DNA of 21,357 bases, taken from contig SEYY01007080.1 of the NCBI GenBank assembly GCA_009176605.1, positions 20,001-41,357 of the forward strand. Direction: 5' to 3'. A program made the translations under genes and the position numbers. Source of the DNA: Armadillidium nasatum. Taxonomy: Eukaryota > Arthropoda > Malacostraca > Isopoda > Armadillidiidae. Each line of letters opens with the position of its first letter. Within the stretch, counting starts at the first letter, position 1. This document shows positions 1 to 13,144 of this stretch, piece after piece. Under the pieces are notes generated by a model. The model did no database searches, was not told the DNA's origin, and worked only from the letters and a program-made list of their open reading frames with translations.

Positions 1-1586
<1,586 letters not shown>

Positions 1587-1726
1587 AGTACATACAGAGA
1601 TATTTTATTTATATATATATGTGAACCAAATATAAAACAATAAAAATTATTGGAACATTAATACAAACAAACTTCTTATGTAAAATCAAAACAATGTAAT
1701 AGTTATAACACCGTAAAACAACATAC

Positions 1727-1925
1727 ACTATCTGTAGTCTGAGAAGGCCACCCAATCCACAACTGATGTCTGACAGGAATACCAGAAAGATCGTACAGAT
1801 CTGATTTGATATCTTTGACTATTTTTGAGGGGGGAAAACGTAAATCAAAACTTTTGTCATTTTCTTCAACACGTATTTGTAATTCATAATTTTCATCTTC
1901 TTCTTCTTCTTCCATTTTGCTTTTC
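1727..1925 (-). CDS. FAF1: FAF1 exon 6: second ubiquitin-like domain (partial)
   Basis: Residues ~213-279. The exon opens after a TTATTATTTCAG acceptor at 1926 and completes a split Arg codon. An acidic stretch (EEEEEDE) leads into a beta-strand ELQIRVEE and a helix KIVKDIKSDLYDL. Then comes GIPVRHQLWIGWPS, which closely matches the hallmark of FAF1's second ubiquitin-like domain (IPVRHQLWxGWP in vertebrates). It is the strongest identifying piece of the gene. The donor is GTATGT at 1726, directly after TTDS; a competing GT two bases upstream (GTGTAT) is a weaker match. The remainder of the domain lies in the next exon, outside the window. Confidence 0.93.
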
Positions 1926-2348
1926 CTGAAATAATAATAGAACGGTTTTATTATTTTACCTAACACAAGTAGGGAAGCTATTCTTTTGGTCTTTCCCTTC
2001 ACTTATACCAGCGATGGAGTGTTGCAGTCGAAGTCAGAATCGAGAGTCGATTGTTTTTTTAACCACTAGAAAATATTAAAATTTTGAAAATGAAATTTAC
2101 AAGTGTTTTTTTAATGAGTATCACCTGGTTGTTTCTTTTAAAATTTCCCTTACTTTATTAAACCTTTTTATAAATGAATTACAATTTTATACTTGCTCTC
2201 AGAATCAAGAGGTTATAATCTATACTATCCCAAAAATTAAATTTGCTAACTTTGAAATGCAACTAAAGTTTATATGCTTACAGTTAACAAGTACTTATTC
2301 TACAGATATCAAGATGAGTAAAATGTAAAAGATAAAAATTAACATTAC
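1926..2348 (-). other. FAF1 intron 5
   Basis: A 423-bp intron on the minus strand with donor GTAATG and acceptor TTTCAG, phase 2. It is AT-rich with nothing recognisable inside. The acceptor pyrimidine tract includes two TTATT units. Confidence 0.85.
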
Positions 2349-2467
2349 CTTCGAATAAATCCAGATACTTCTGGACTGGTGGTCAATGTTAAAGATAAAT
2401 TACCAGGTAATAAATCACGAGTTATCACAGTAGATGGTAGCACATTTCCTGCAAAGCCTTCAAGTAC
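2349..2467 (-). CDS. FAF1: FAF1 exon 5: C-terminal half of first ubiquitin-like domain
   Basis: Residues ~174-212 plus two bases of codon 213. It follows a CTTTTATTCAG acceptor and reads VLEGFAGNVLPSTVITRDLL, equivalent to the 'KGW ... DSTVL ... L' half of FAF1's first ubiquitin-like domain, then LSLTLTTSPEVSGFIR leading into the inter-domain linker. Length is 119 nt (39 codons plus 2), which makes the phase fit exon 6 exactly. Donor is GTAATG. The sequence is less conserved than the UBA or UBL2 parts, so its identity rests on splice phase and position as much as on similarity. Confidence 0.87.
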
Positions 2468-3195
2468 CTGAATAAAAGAATTTTTAAAAATTACAAATTA
2501 TTTTCAGCCTTAGTTTTTACTTTTACAACCTTCATAAAATAAACTTCTACTGTAAACATTTAATTCCAAGTATAATATAGAAGCCCAATCCTATTTCATT
2601 AAGTTAACTAGCTGTAAAACGTCACTATAACATATTATGAGGAACAATAACATTACTTTTCACTGTACTTCATCATAGTATCCACCTGAATTTCAATTAC
2701 TTACAAAAGTGAAATACAAACAAATTAAAATAAAAATTATAACCATTATCAAAGCTTTGAAGTTAATTAGTTAATTCAAACAATATTCTCTTATATAGTA
2801 CCATGTCAAAATAAACATTCAAATTATCAGTGTTTAAAATTTCTGTTAACTATAAATAAACAAACATTCATTTTTTAGGAACTGGTGATTCTATTTAATA
2901 AAAATTTATACTGCGCAATACATCTCACACATTTATTACATGCATACCAACTTTGGGGTTCACGTACAAATACCTTAAACTTGAGCCTAACGTACTTAAA
3001 GAATCAGGTACTATTTGAAGTACAAATTAAAATATAAAAGCAAAATTCTTCAAAAATATCAATTAACTTGAAATAATAACTCTGTGTAAGTCTGACGCTT
3101 ATCTTGAAGAATTTCTATGAAAATGCAAAGATTTGAGTAAATCATTTATATTATAATTATATTTATATTTTGTCTAAAGCGATGTTGTGTTGTAA

Positions 3196-3378
<183 letters not shown>

Positions 3379-3594
3379 TATAAATATACTTGTATACTTG
3401 CAAACATGCGCTTGTGCTTAAGTACAGATGCCTGTTCTTTTACGCAAGCTTGAATTGATTTGTATACTCAATATGAGATATCACTAATGCATTTCCAAAT
3501 TCCCTAATTATTATTAATAAACTAGAAGACCAATTATCACAAAAAATACTGACACTAAAAATATATACCCCATGTTTCATTGATGTTAACTTGG

Positions 3595-3821
<227 letters not shown>

Positions 3822-4028
3822 CTGGAATTTAAATTAAACTCTACACAATGCTTTACAACAAAAAATTTTGTGCAAACATAAACAAACTTTTTATTTTTAT
3901 TTTATTTATTTATTTTTTTTTCTGCATTTACAAAAATAATCTTAAATAGAACCTTTGTATGAGGAAAAAATAAAAATAAAAAGGCAACATACATTTTCAA
4001 AATTACACATCAGTACATCATCATCATG

Positions 4029-4082
<54 letters not shown>

Positions 4083-4085
4083 TAC
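3822..4085 (-). other. FAF1 intron 3, short, with (TAA)n next to donor
   Basis: A 264-bp phase-0 intron. Its donor GTAAT runs directly into a (TTA)n tract on the sense strand (4029-4082). Confidence 0.88.
4029..4082. repeat. (TAA)n microsatellite abutting exon 3 donor
   Basis: About 54 bp of AAT units. On the minus strand it starts four bases inside FAF1 intron 3. Confidence 0.93.
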
Positions 4086-4250
4086 CTTTATATTTATATC
4101 TAAAACTTTATCCTGTTTGGACGTTGAAGGTGTACTTGAAAATGAATTTTCTGTCCCCGACATTTTAGAATTAAATAGTGGCATTTTACCTGTAATATCT
4201 ACATTGTAAGGTCTTTCTTCGACTGGAGAATCCTTATCAACTGGCCTCAC
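4086..4250 (-). CDS. FAF1: FAF1 exon 3: linker and first strand of UBL1
   Basis: Residues ~78-132 (55 codons, phase 0). It is a low-complexity, presumably disordered linker rich in Ser, Thr, Pro, Lys and Glu (for example GTENSFSSTPSTSKQDK), ending in VLDINIK, the first beta-strand of the first ubiquitin-like domain (compare R-M-L-D-F-R-V in vertebrate FAF1). The exon starts with GTG (Val) after TTATTAG and is not a translation start. Both splice sites are embedded in (TTA)n repeat: the acceptor tract is the array at 4252-4272 and the donor GTAAT runs into 4029-4082. The frame stays open past the donor only by reading the repeat as poly-Tyr. Confidence 0.88.
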
Positions 4251-4251
4251 C

Positions 4252-4272
4252 TAATAATAATAATAATAATAA
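4252..4272. repeat. (TAA)7 forming exon 3 acceptor tract
   Basis: Seven TAA units on the plus strand. On the sense (minus) strand they supply the pyrimidine-rich tract and the terminal TTAG acceptor of FAF1 exon 3. Confidence 0.9.
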
Positions 4273-5965
4273 AAATAATTTGCTATTACTCTATAGTTAA
4301 AATTAATATACAAGTAATTTTTTAACAATTAACTAATAGGAAGATTTCTCCTAGTTCCCATACAATCTTAAATCATTTACAAAATTTTCTTAGTGATGAT
4401 AGTTTGGTATATTTTACTTATATGGTGAAACCTGGAAGCTGAATTAGGTGCGGCAATGTTTTGGATGGGGCAAAAGCTTGGGCTAAAAAAATTTTTGAGT
4501 GGAGACAGAATCTAATTAAAAAAAATTAAAAAAAAATTTCTCATTATAAAATAAAGCTGTAAAGTGTTGCAAAAGAATAATTTTTAAAATTTTTGAAGTC
4601 CGACCCAGGCAATTTTAAAATAGTGGAAATGAAGCTGGTATTTTAAAATGAAGCTTGATCTGGATTTGAAGCCGAGGAAAAAATTTTTTTTTTTTAAATT
4701 ACCACCAACGCTGCCCTGAATGAAAACGAGGTATTGAGATAAATCCAGTTTAATATATATAGTAGGTCTTCTCATTCAAATGATAATCTAAAATCAAATT
4801 AAGAGTGAGATGTCCTTGAAACACTTTTAACAATATATTAGCACAAACTTCAGAGCAATCTATTTGTATTTGTTAATTATGTCTTAGGTATCTCCAGATT
4901 TAATATTTAACCCTTTGCAAAACTTTGTGAATCTTACCAAAAATTTAAGAAATTTTTAGATATATCAATAACTTTCATTTTTTTGTTTCAACCTTTTTTT
5001 TACGTCTTTAGCTATTACTTCCACTTATATAACACTTAGCTAAACAATACCCCATTCCTTGATATCCTTTTATATTAATCCTACTATCAAATCTTTTTCC
5101 CGTTATAATCTTAACACTGGAATACTCGATCATTTATTAAATATAGGAATAACAAATCTAATTCTCCTGCACTCAGGACAGATATACTGAGATTCATCTT
5201 TTTTTACAGTATTCTCAAACTTTCCTGTTCTCATTTACTGGCATTGAGTACTTAATTTACAATATCAAGATGTTTTTAGTGTTTATTTCCATTTTAAAAA
5301 TACGAAACTCTCCACATATTTGAATTCATTATGGTTTTCAAGAATAAATGCTGAAAGTATTTACGAATTTTAGTTTTTCTGAAAGATTTATGATATTAAT
5401 GGCAAGGTATAAAGGTTCTGCTGCAGTTAATAATAGTCTTGATTTATCTGAAAAATATCTGGATTCAAATGTACATGGAGATGCTATTAAATGTAACAAA
5501 ACGAAGGGATTTTAATATATTTGTTTTAAGACCAGTTTTACATAATTAAAGGAGAAAAATAATTATCAGTAGCTTTATTTGAGTAGGCTCAAAAGGACAA
5601 TATAAAATAAGCAAGACGAAATTGATGATAGAATGATAGAAAATATTTATGTAATTTAAAAGTTGCAATAGCAATATGAAAACCTAAAACACAAACTGAA
5701 AACTTGACAAAACAGTCGGTTTAGAGAGAGAGGTTTATAAATGTAAATACCATAGAAAAATTGTTTAATACACTGTAAATAAAGTTCATAATATGTTAAT
5801 TGCAGAAAATTATTGAGACGAATGTTTTTGAATTGTAATTAAATAAAAGCCGATTTATGATTAAGATGTTTTAGCATTTTCCTAAGCACAAGATTTAATA
5901 TTGAATCTATTTTGAGAATGGTCATATCAGAAGAACTTACATGAATCAAAGTTAAAATGTAAATA

Positions 5966-6003
5966 AAATAAAATAAATAAATAAATAAATAAATAAATAA
6001 AGA
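5966..6003. repeat. (AAAT)n microsatellite in intron 2
   Basis: About nine AAAT/AAATA units, near perfect. Confidence 0.85.
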
Positions 6004-6300
6004 ACCAAAATCAATCCAGGAAACAAAATTTTTAACATATCAAACTTAGAACTTTAATCAGAAAAATTTGACCTATTACTAATAAATATCAATAAATTCT
6101 TAAACACACTTCCATCCTCTATATTACCCATTACATTTAACTTGAAAATTTCAAACACCATGAATCATCATAATATTCAATCCCTTATAAGGATTTTTTG
6201 GACTGATGTGAACTATTACTTTTCTACTGCTCATTTCTTTTTTCCCCCAGAGCATAAAACAAAATAAATGAATAAGTAATTAAAATAATCAAAAACATAC

Positions 6301-6483
6301 TTCACTGAAGGCAGAATATGCATGACTGAATAAACTGCTGGGTGACTCATGATCATTCATGAAAGAGCTGCTTCCTTCGCCAATTGGTTCTGGTATAACC
6401 TTGTTTACTGCTTCTTCTAAATTCCAATTACATGATTCCAAATATCCAAATGCATCTTCAACTTTATCTATACCGGTGATTGC
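6301..6483 (-). CDS. FAF1: FAF1 exon 2: UBA domain
   Basis: Residues 17-77 (61 codons, phase 0). After a poly-T tract and ACAG acceptor it reads AITGIDKVEDAFGYLESCNW then NLEEAVNKVIPEP. This is the ubiquitin-associated helical bundle of FAF1 (T-G-I-x-x-x-x-A-x-x-x-L-E-x-x-x-W-x-L-x-x-A-V/I-N), which binds polyubiquitinated substrates in the vertebrate protein. The second half is a Ser-rich linker (GSSSFMNDHESPSSLFSHAY). The donor is GTATGT. No missing core residue is seen. Confidence 0.93.
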
Positions 6484-6870
6484 CTGTAAAAAAAAAAAAA
6501 AAAAACAGTATATATTAATGGTGTACCGGAACTGAAATTGTATTTAACTTAATTTGTACTGTTACAACCTATTGATCATTTGTGTTTGTGCTTGTTCTAT
6601 TTGGTTGTAATTTTCAAATCTTGGACTCTGTTGAGTAATTTAATTTTAGTTTATTTATCTGATTCATTGTTTATCCATTACATTATTATTATTCAATATC
6701 TACTCGTTAATTGATTAATTTTAACTCTTTTTTTTTTCTCTCTCTCTACACACAATTTTATTTAAAATGGATTTAGTCACTAATCTGAAACATTAATTAT
6801 TATATATACTTATTTAGTATTATCAATGTTTTCATTTTCCTAATGTTGCTTTCTTCGCTATTAGCCTATG

Positions 6871-7013
<143 letters not shown>

Positions 7014-7103
7014 GCTAAAAACCCAGTAGAAAATATTAAAATACTGCAAATGTTTTCAGAACTTTCATTTCATTTTCAAAGTAGGAAAAAAATAAATAAT
7101 AAT

Positions 7104-7107
<4 letters not shown>

Positions 7108-7145
<38 letters not shown>
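7108..7145. repeat. Poly-A tract (oligo-T on the sense strand)
   Basis: About 38 consecutive A followed by more A-rich sequence to 7172. It could be the tail of an old retroposon inserted on the plus strand, but no body can be recognised upstream, where the (TA)n array and ~95 bp of AT-rich DNA lie. Confidence 0.8.
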
Positions 7146-7146
<1 letters not shown>

Positions 7147-7957
7147 AAAAAAATTAAAAAAATTAAAAAAAAATACATGTAACAAAAATTAGAGAATGAT
7201 GTAATGAAACATTTTTTACTCATTTACATTAATATTTCCCAAAGCAGATAACCAACTACTTTTAAAATCTCATATGCTATCTTCAATAAGCACATCACCA
7301 TATTTAAAATATTTTATAAATTCAATATGTATTTAAATAAGAACTTTTATAAATTCAGTATGTATTTAACTAGGTGTCTTCTGTATATTAAACAAATGGG
7401 TTGTTACATGAACTTTATATTTTCTTTAGCAACTTAATATCTACATAAAATCACTGGATAATAATTTCTTCAAAAGGTCTTACATAAGTAATACCATAAA
7501 TTTTGAAGTTAATTCAGAATTTAAGTACTGTACTTGAATTTTTTTATGTAAATAAAAATTAACCTTAACTTTGTGGCAAAACTTTATGCAGTAAAAGATG
7601 TTTAAAAGTCAGACAAAAATTATTAATTTCACGAGCACTTTCAAGCACTTTACCAATTACGTCATATTGAAATAACATTTGAAGCAGTGATCTATTTTTC
7701 ATTTCAATAAATTTTGTGCTTGGTAAAAAACACTTTAGTACTGTTAACTTTTTTCATTCAATCTAACTTGAACAACAGAGATTTCCTACAGAATATGCCT
7801 ACAGATTTTGATTCTAAAATAAAAACAAAAAGTTCTAAGTAATTTAAATTTAATTAAAAATGAAGCAAAAATTATGATAAAAAAACATTTTATGCATAAT
7901 TTATACCGTATATTTGTAATCACTAGAAATGTTTATAAATTACGTAAAAAAACTTAC

Positions 7958-8005
7958 CTGAAAATTTAAAAGTATTTCATCACGTTTGCCATCATACCCA
8001 GACAT
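7958..8005 (-). CDS. FAF1: FAF1 exon 1: start codon and N-terminus
   Basis: Sixteen codons, MSGYDGKRDEILLNFQ, ending in CAG/GTAAGT. They match the short N-terminal peptide before the UBA domain of FAF1 (ending -x-F-Q before the first splice in vertebrates). I chose this ATG because it is the first Met in frame, has purine-rich context (GAAAATGT) and has an upstream in-frame stop (TAA at 8053-8051). The phase matches exon 2 exactly. Whether transcription starts close upstream or after another 5' UTR exon is not clear. Confidence 0.88.
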
Positions 8006-8558
8006 TTTCAATTTTAATGTATTAATAAAAAAAATATTTACCTGCTGAAATTAATTTAAATTTTTCAAAGATATCCAACCCTGTAATAAATAACTATAAT
8101 GTTTTTAAAAGTAAAGATGTCTACTTATCTCATTGTCCAAATTATATTTTAACTTTAACATACTCCTGTAATAAAAGAAAAAATAATTATAAATTATATT
8201 AATTTTATGGAAGGAAAACCATGTATGAGCAAATTACCAATTAAAAATTTATTGTATTAATATTCCTAATTTTATTTTTTTAAAAATAATTAAATAAGGC
8301 TATACTTATGACCTGTAAAAAATAGCATTTTGCTTTAAAAAATAAAATCTTGAAATTTTGAATAATTTTTAAGTTAATTTAAAGGAAATGTAAACTCAAG
8401 AATGCCTATAGGTGCCTTTCAATTAGAGAGTTTAGGATCTCAGTCACATAGTATTACAAATTTCCTAGTTAAAATTCAAAGTTCCTTATTTAACATCAAT
8501 GCCTTGAACAATAAACGTGATTAAGCTACTACTTTATATCTTTCAATTATGATAGTCT
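8006..8558 (-). promoter_or_regulatory. Presumed FAF1 5' UTR and promoter region
   Basis: About 550 bp of AT-rich sequence between the FAF1 start codon and the hAT-like MITE. Placement upstream of the first coding exon makes it the presumed 5' leader and promoter, but no specific element (TATA, Inr, CpG island) stands out. At 8048-8040 the minus strand reads TTTCAGCAGGTAAAT. This could be a tandem CAG acceptor of a 5' UTR intron or, read as CAG/GTAAAT, a donor. Confidence 0.4.
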
Positions 8559-8566
8559 ACATATAT

Positions 8567-8924
<358 letters not shown>

Positions 8925-9627
8925 GCTGTAAAACTTAAAATACTTTGAGTAGTATAGTTAATTGAAGTTCAGTATTTGTAAATTGTATTCTATAAAACTT
9001 TTTGAGTCAGGTGGTTCAAGAACCTACGTTGTTAGATTTAATATTAACAAATGATGAAAATATGGTGAATGATGTCAGAGTCTAGGAGACTTTATGAGCT
9101 AGTGACCATTATAAAATTAGATTTAACTGGAATGTGATGTCTGGGTCCAAATTGCAAGTCAATAAGGAAAAGATATTAGATTTCTGAAATGGTGATTTTA
9201 ACAAATTTTGAGCAATGCTTAATGAATGATGAGGAGTTTAATGTTCAAAATTGTTTTATCATGTGGGAATATTTCAAGCAAATATTGACAATATTCAGTC
9301 TGTACTTTTCAAAAAGATAAACCTACTAGGGTGGCAAAGAGAAAACCTAGTTGGTGGAATAGAGAGAGAAAAGAGAAAAATCAGCGAAAGCATATGTTTT
9401 AGAAACTTCAAAGGTAGTACTAGGGAGTAAGATTTAGAACATTGCAAGAAAATTAGGATTGAACTTAACCAGTCAATAAGAAAAGCAAAGAGAATGGCAG
9501 AAATTAATTTGGCAAAGAATAGTAATAAAGACCTGAAAAAGTTTTTTAGCTTTATAAATTTAAAAGTAAGGATAAGAAAATTGACCCAATTAAATTTGAT
9601 TGGAATTTAGTAAGTTTGGATAAGTAA

Positions 9628-10252
9628 TAGAGATGTACCAATACCAGAAAAGAGGCCGATACCGATACTCTATTTCTTTTAAGTGCCGATACCGATACTT
9701 TAATTATTATAAGAAATACACAGTAATAAGAGAAAATTTGTGTACTGCTAGGCAACTGAGGATTGCATTCAATGTACAACCAATACTTAGTTATGTATTT
9801 CATATTTGGTTGTGCACAAGTATATTTTATAAATTAAAATATTATCTTTTAGGAATAATAAATGCAAATATAATACTAATAACTTTTTTATGTTTGTGTT
9901 TATTCAAAAAATATTCCATTTCCATTTTCCAGTAAGTATTAACAAAGTTTAGCTACTCGCTTTTATGTTTTAACATGATTACAATTTACAAGAAGATTCT
10001 TTAACTAACTACAATATAAAGAATAAAAATAATGAAAGAAGAGACCTCAATTAATCAGCAGAAAAGACAAAATATAAAAAACGCTATTATTCAAACATGA
10101 TATATATAATATACTCCTTTAAGGTAAAGACATCACTTAGTAGTCGAATTCAAAGTATCGGAGTATCGGCCAAGTGTCAGCCATAATAACCAATACCAAT
10201 ACCAAAAAAAATGGCTGATACTACTGATACCGATACTATCGGTACATCTCTA
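9628..10252. mobile_element. hAT-type non-autonomous element (625 bp), perfect 8-bp TSD
   Basis: Begins TAGAGATGTACC and ends GGTACATCTCTA, a perfect 12-bp terminal inverted repeat. It is flanked by identical ataagtaa copies at 9620-9627 and 10253-10260, the 8-bp duplication typical of hAT. Both ends carry GATACC repeats (9657-9698 and 10190-10236), and the middle is AT-rich. It sits inside the CR1 LINE, and the LINE reading resumes after the second duplication, which confirms the boundaries. No transposase is seen. The open frames across it (9552-9803 minus, 9633-9935 plus) are not credible genes. Confidence 0.88.
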
Positions 10253-10885
10253 ATAAGTAATTGGTTAATATTTTCAATGCTTATTTTGTGTCAGTGTTTA
10301 CTTAGGTAAGATTGGATAACAGTTTAGAGACTAACAGCTCTAGTATACTTGTAATAAGTAGGTTTACAAAATTTGAAATTAAGCTAAATGAAATTAAATC
10401 TTTACTAGAACATATGATCCAAATAAGGCAGTGGGTCCTAATGGTGTATATGGTAGAATTCTAAAGAAGGGGAGTAGGAGTATTGCAAAGGCATTGTATT
10501 TGATTTTTAAACAATCTATTGCTTTTGGAGAGGTACATCAGGACTGGAAAATGGCATAATGTGGTACCAACTTATAAGAAAGGAAGTAAAGAGGATCTAG
10601 GAAACTATAGGCGAGTTAGTTTAACATCCCTGGTTGTAAAAGTTTTGGAAAAGTTACTGAAGTGTCATATAGAGAAACATGGATGATAACAAGATAATGT
10701 GTAATTAATTCCCAGCATGGACTTGGAAAGTGTAGATCATGTCAGACTAACCTTCTAGAATTTATGATCCAGTTGATGTTATAAATCATATATAGACTTT
10801 AGCAAAGCTTTTGATAAGGTACTCCATTTAAGGCTGTTGCAAAAGTTGTCACAGTGTAATATAGATGGGGATGCTAGGGATAGAC

Positions 10886-11913
10886 AGGGGTTGGAAATTT
10901 TGCCAGGGTTGTCTAAAATTTGTAAAGAGGTCAAAAGAAATGAAATTTTAGGTTAAAGGTTAGGTTAAGAAAATTAGATATAATTTTAAATTGAGATAAT
11001 TTAATTATAAGGAAGGAATATAATAGCAAACATTCACTTAAATTAATTATATGCATTTTTTCAGAAAATTACAGATTTTGTATAATAAAAGTTCAATTCA
11101 ATACTGAAGATGATATGGAAAAATGTCCATTGCAGTCTAATAAGGTAAATATAATAGTTAATAGTACTATTTTCATCATTAAAATACTGGTGATAGTAAA
11201 TTAAGTTATAAGGACTTCAAGTAACAAAATTTTTGAAATTTTCAGTAACCTAAATCTTCTGGATTCTCATTTTCATGTGATGTTGTCCTTGTGGACTCCG
11301 AAGACTTAGAAATCAGTACAAGACTAATCGACTAAGTTGAATAAATAGAAAAAGAAAAAAATTAATGTCAATGATGACTCTATTGCCTTCTGGAAGGCAA
11401 ACAAGGATTATCTACCCACACTTGCAACACTGGCAAAAGTATATTTGTGCCCACCAGCAAGCTCCAGTGCCAGTAAAAGAGAATTCAAAGTAGGGAAATC
11501 AAATCAAAAAGAAAGAATCAAACTATTGCCAAAGAATGTAGATGTGCTACTGTTTTTAAAATAAAATCTTTGAGCAGTAACATATTCAACTTCACTACCC
11601 TCTGTTCCTGAGCATTTCACTCCCCCAAATTCTAAAACTTATGATGTAAATGTTCAAGAAGTTTATGATAGTGAATAGTGATTTAAGCGAATGAATTGTT
11701 TGTTTTCTTTTTTATGTTGCATTCATTTTGCCCCACTCACTATGTAAAGAAAGAATAATGGAATTAAAATTATAATTTTCTTATATTTTAATATAATCCA
11801 CCATTAATAAGTTTAATTTGCAATTATCCTCAGCAGGTAAATCTCAGTTTTCCATGATTATTAGCTGGGGCCAGGGTCCCAGATGGCCCATAAGTGTTGC
11901 ACAATTTGATTAA
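10886..11913 (+). mobile_element. hAT DNA transposon remnant nested in the CR1 LINE
   Basis: CR1 homology stops after the SKAFDKV block at ~10880 and resumes at ~11920; the ~1 kb between is foreign. The left edge reads CAGGGGTTGG, a form common for hAT termini, and near the right edge the minus strand reads ATGGGCCATCTGGGACCCTG, also hAT-like. Inside is a recognisable hAT dimerisation domain (see 11370-11564). I could not establish a matching 8-bp target duplication, so the ends are approximate. Confidence 0.55.
11370..11564 (+). pseudogene. hAT transposase C-terminal dimerisation domain
   Basis: The frame from 11370 reads NDDSIAFWKANKDYLPTLAT, then LAKVYLCPPASSSASKREF and, after a short gap, LLPKNVDVLLFLK and a stop. 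This is the hAT family dimerisation region (W-W-K-x-N-x-x-x-[YF]-P-x-L-x-x-x-A-x-x-x-L-x-x-P-[AP]-[ST]-S-x-x-S-E-R-x-F, then L-x-P-x-x-V-x-x-L-x-F-L-K). The family's S-E-R-x-F is S-K-R-E-F here. The catalytic part upstream is missing or unrecognisable, so this is a dead fragment. About 65 residues are preserved without a stop. Confidence 0.82.
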
Positions 11914-12830
11914 AGAGTGATTGAAGAGCAGATGGCAGTGTGCTACTAAATGTAAATAAGTCATTATGGGAAACAATGAAGAGTGGGGTCCCACAGGGTT
12001 TTTCATTTATATAAGTGATTTACACAATGTTTTTAAATGTAAGGTTTCTAAGTTTGCAGACGATACCAAATTGGTCACCTCAGTAAGGAATAATGATGGA
12101 TGTATAAAGCTTCAAGGTGATCTAGATAGACTCCTAAAACTTATGATGTTTAATAGTAAAAATTTTATGTAAAAAATGTTCTTCATGTAGGTTGTTCAAA
12201 TGAAGGATTTAATTATATGAATGGGGATTTGCTTTAGACTGTGAACAAAGAAAAAGATTTAGGTGTAATTATTAGCAGTAATCTGAAAGAATTTGGAAAC
12301 AAGGGATAGAGCTAATAAGATGTTAGGTATAATAAATCGCAAAGCATTTACAAGCAAGCTATATAATAGGCTCTATGTTAGGCAAGCATTAGAGTATTGT
12401 GCACAAGTTTGGGTTCCTCATTTAAGAAAAGACATAGATATGCTGTAAAAAGTACAATGTTGAGCAATAAGAATAATTTCTGGCTTCAAGAGTAAGAGCT
12501 ATGATGAGTTTGAAGGAGCTGTGAATGTTCTCGGCTAAAAGGAGATTTCTCAGAGGGGATATGATACAAGTTTACAAAACATTAGCATCCAACAGTAATA
12601 TAGAGATTGAAAAATACTTTATAGTGGACCATGTAAGGGAAACTAAGGGCATGATAAGAAAATTAAAAAGTCATGCCATCTCAATCTAAGAAAATACTCT
12701 TTCAGTAATAGGGTTGTTAATTTTTGGAATGGCTTGCCACATGAGATTGTTGACTGTGATTCTCTTGCAACATTTAAGAGGGGGATAGATAGATATATGC
12801 ATGGTATAGGCCTAATATAGTATAACTTGA

Positions 12831-13144
12831 CTAAGTCAAATCAGTGTGTATATATGAATTTTTAGACCAGCTTGTTACTAAGGCTATGAATATTAGACCA
12901 ACAAGTGACTAAGCCTAACTTTCAGTTTTGTAGTGGGTGTTGGTTCATTGCATGTTGCATATGTAATTAGTTATATAATGTTATATAATTGTAAAAAATT
13001 AAGCTCTGTTGCAATTCTATACTACTAAATTTATTTGTTGTCTATTTATTTACTAATTCTACTGACTATAAAAAATGCTTGACTATTTAAACTCCAAAAT
13101 AGTATATTCTTTCTTCTTCTCATTTCTCTGAAATCTTCATTTTA
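12831..13144. other. Non-coding gap between CR1 and Jockey fragments
   Basis: AT-rich sequence after the CR1 C-terminus; the first part may be its 3' UTR. No other feature recognised. Confidence 0.5.

Larger units (their letters stand above)
4251..6300 (-). other. FAF1 intron 2
   Basis: A 2050-bp phase-0 intron with donor GTATGT and acceptor TTATTAG. Inside are a GC-richer block at ~4420-4760 (possibly an old repeat, family unknown) and an (AAAT)n tract at ~5966-6003. The minus-strand open frame at 4584-4775 resembles no family known to me. The rest is featureless AT-rich sequence. Confidence 0.8.
9017..12830 (+). pseudogene. Degenerate CR1-like LINE, interrupted by two DNA elements
   Basis: A non-LTR retrotransposon remnant. 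In order: the end of an endonuclease domain (LLDLILTNDENMVNDVRV, ~9025-9090), the linker (IRKAKRMAEINLAKN, ~9475), the start of reverse transcriptase (NVVPTYKKGSKEDLGNYR, ~10558-10615), the RT motif with SKAFDKV (~10800), SGVPQG-like DNA (~11985), the catalytic FADD motif (12053-12064), the thumb (LEYCAQVWVPHLRKDID, ~12390) and the conserved C-terminus (NRVVNFWNGLPHEIVDCDSL, 12707-12770). Many stops and frameshifts break every frame. Two hAT-type insertions lie at 9628-10252 and ~10886-11910. Domain order and the C-terminal WNGLP motif point to CR1/L2-type LINEs. Confidence 0.82.

Noticed and set aside
1705..1726. FAF1 ending with VCCFTVL and a stop at the end of exon 6
   Set aside because: A consensus GTATGT donor sits exactly where family homology stops, in the middle of the second ubiquitin-like domain; the read-through peptide is intronic.
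3942..4250. FAF1 exon 3 frame extended through poly-Tyr
   Set aside because: The extension is the (TAA)n array after a good GTAAT donor; homology resumes in exon 4.
4584..4775. 63-residue minus-strand open frame in intron 2
   Set aside because: No recognisable family, no codon bias, inside an intron; may be an old repeat.
9552..9935. Two open frames of 83 and 100 residues on opposite strands
   Set aside because: They cross the boundaries of the non-autonomous hAT-type element and show no protein family.
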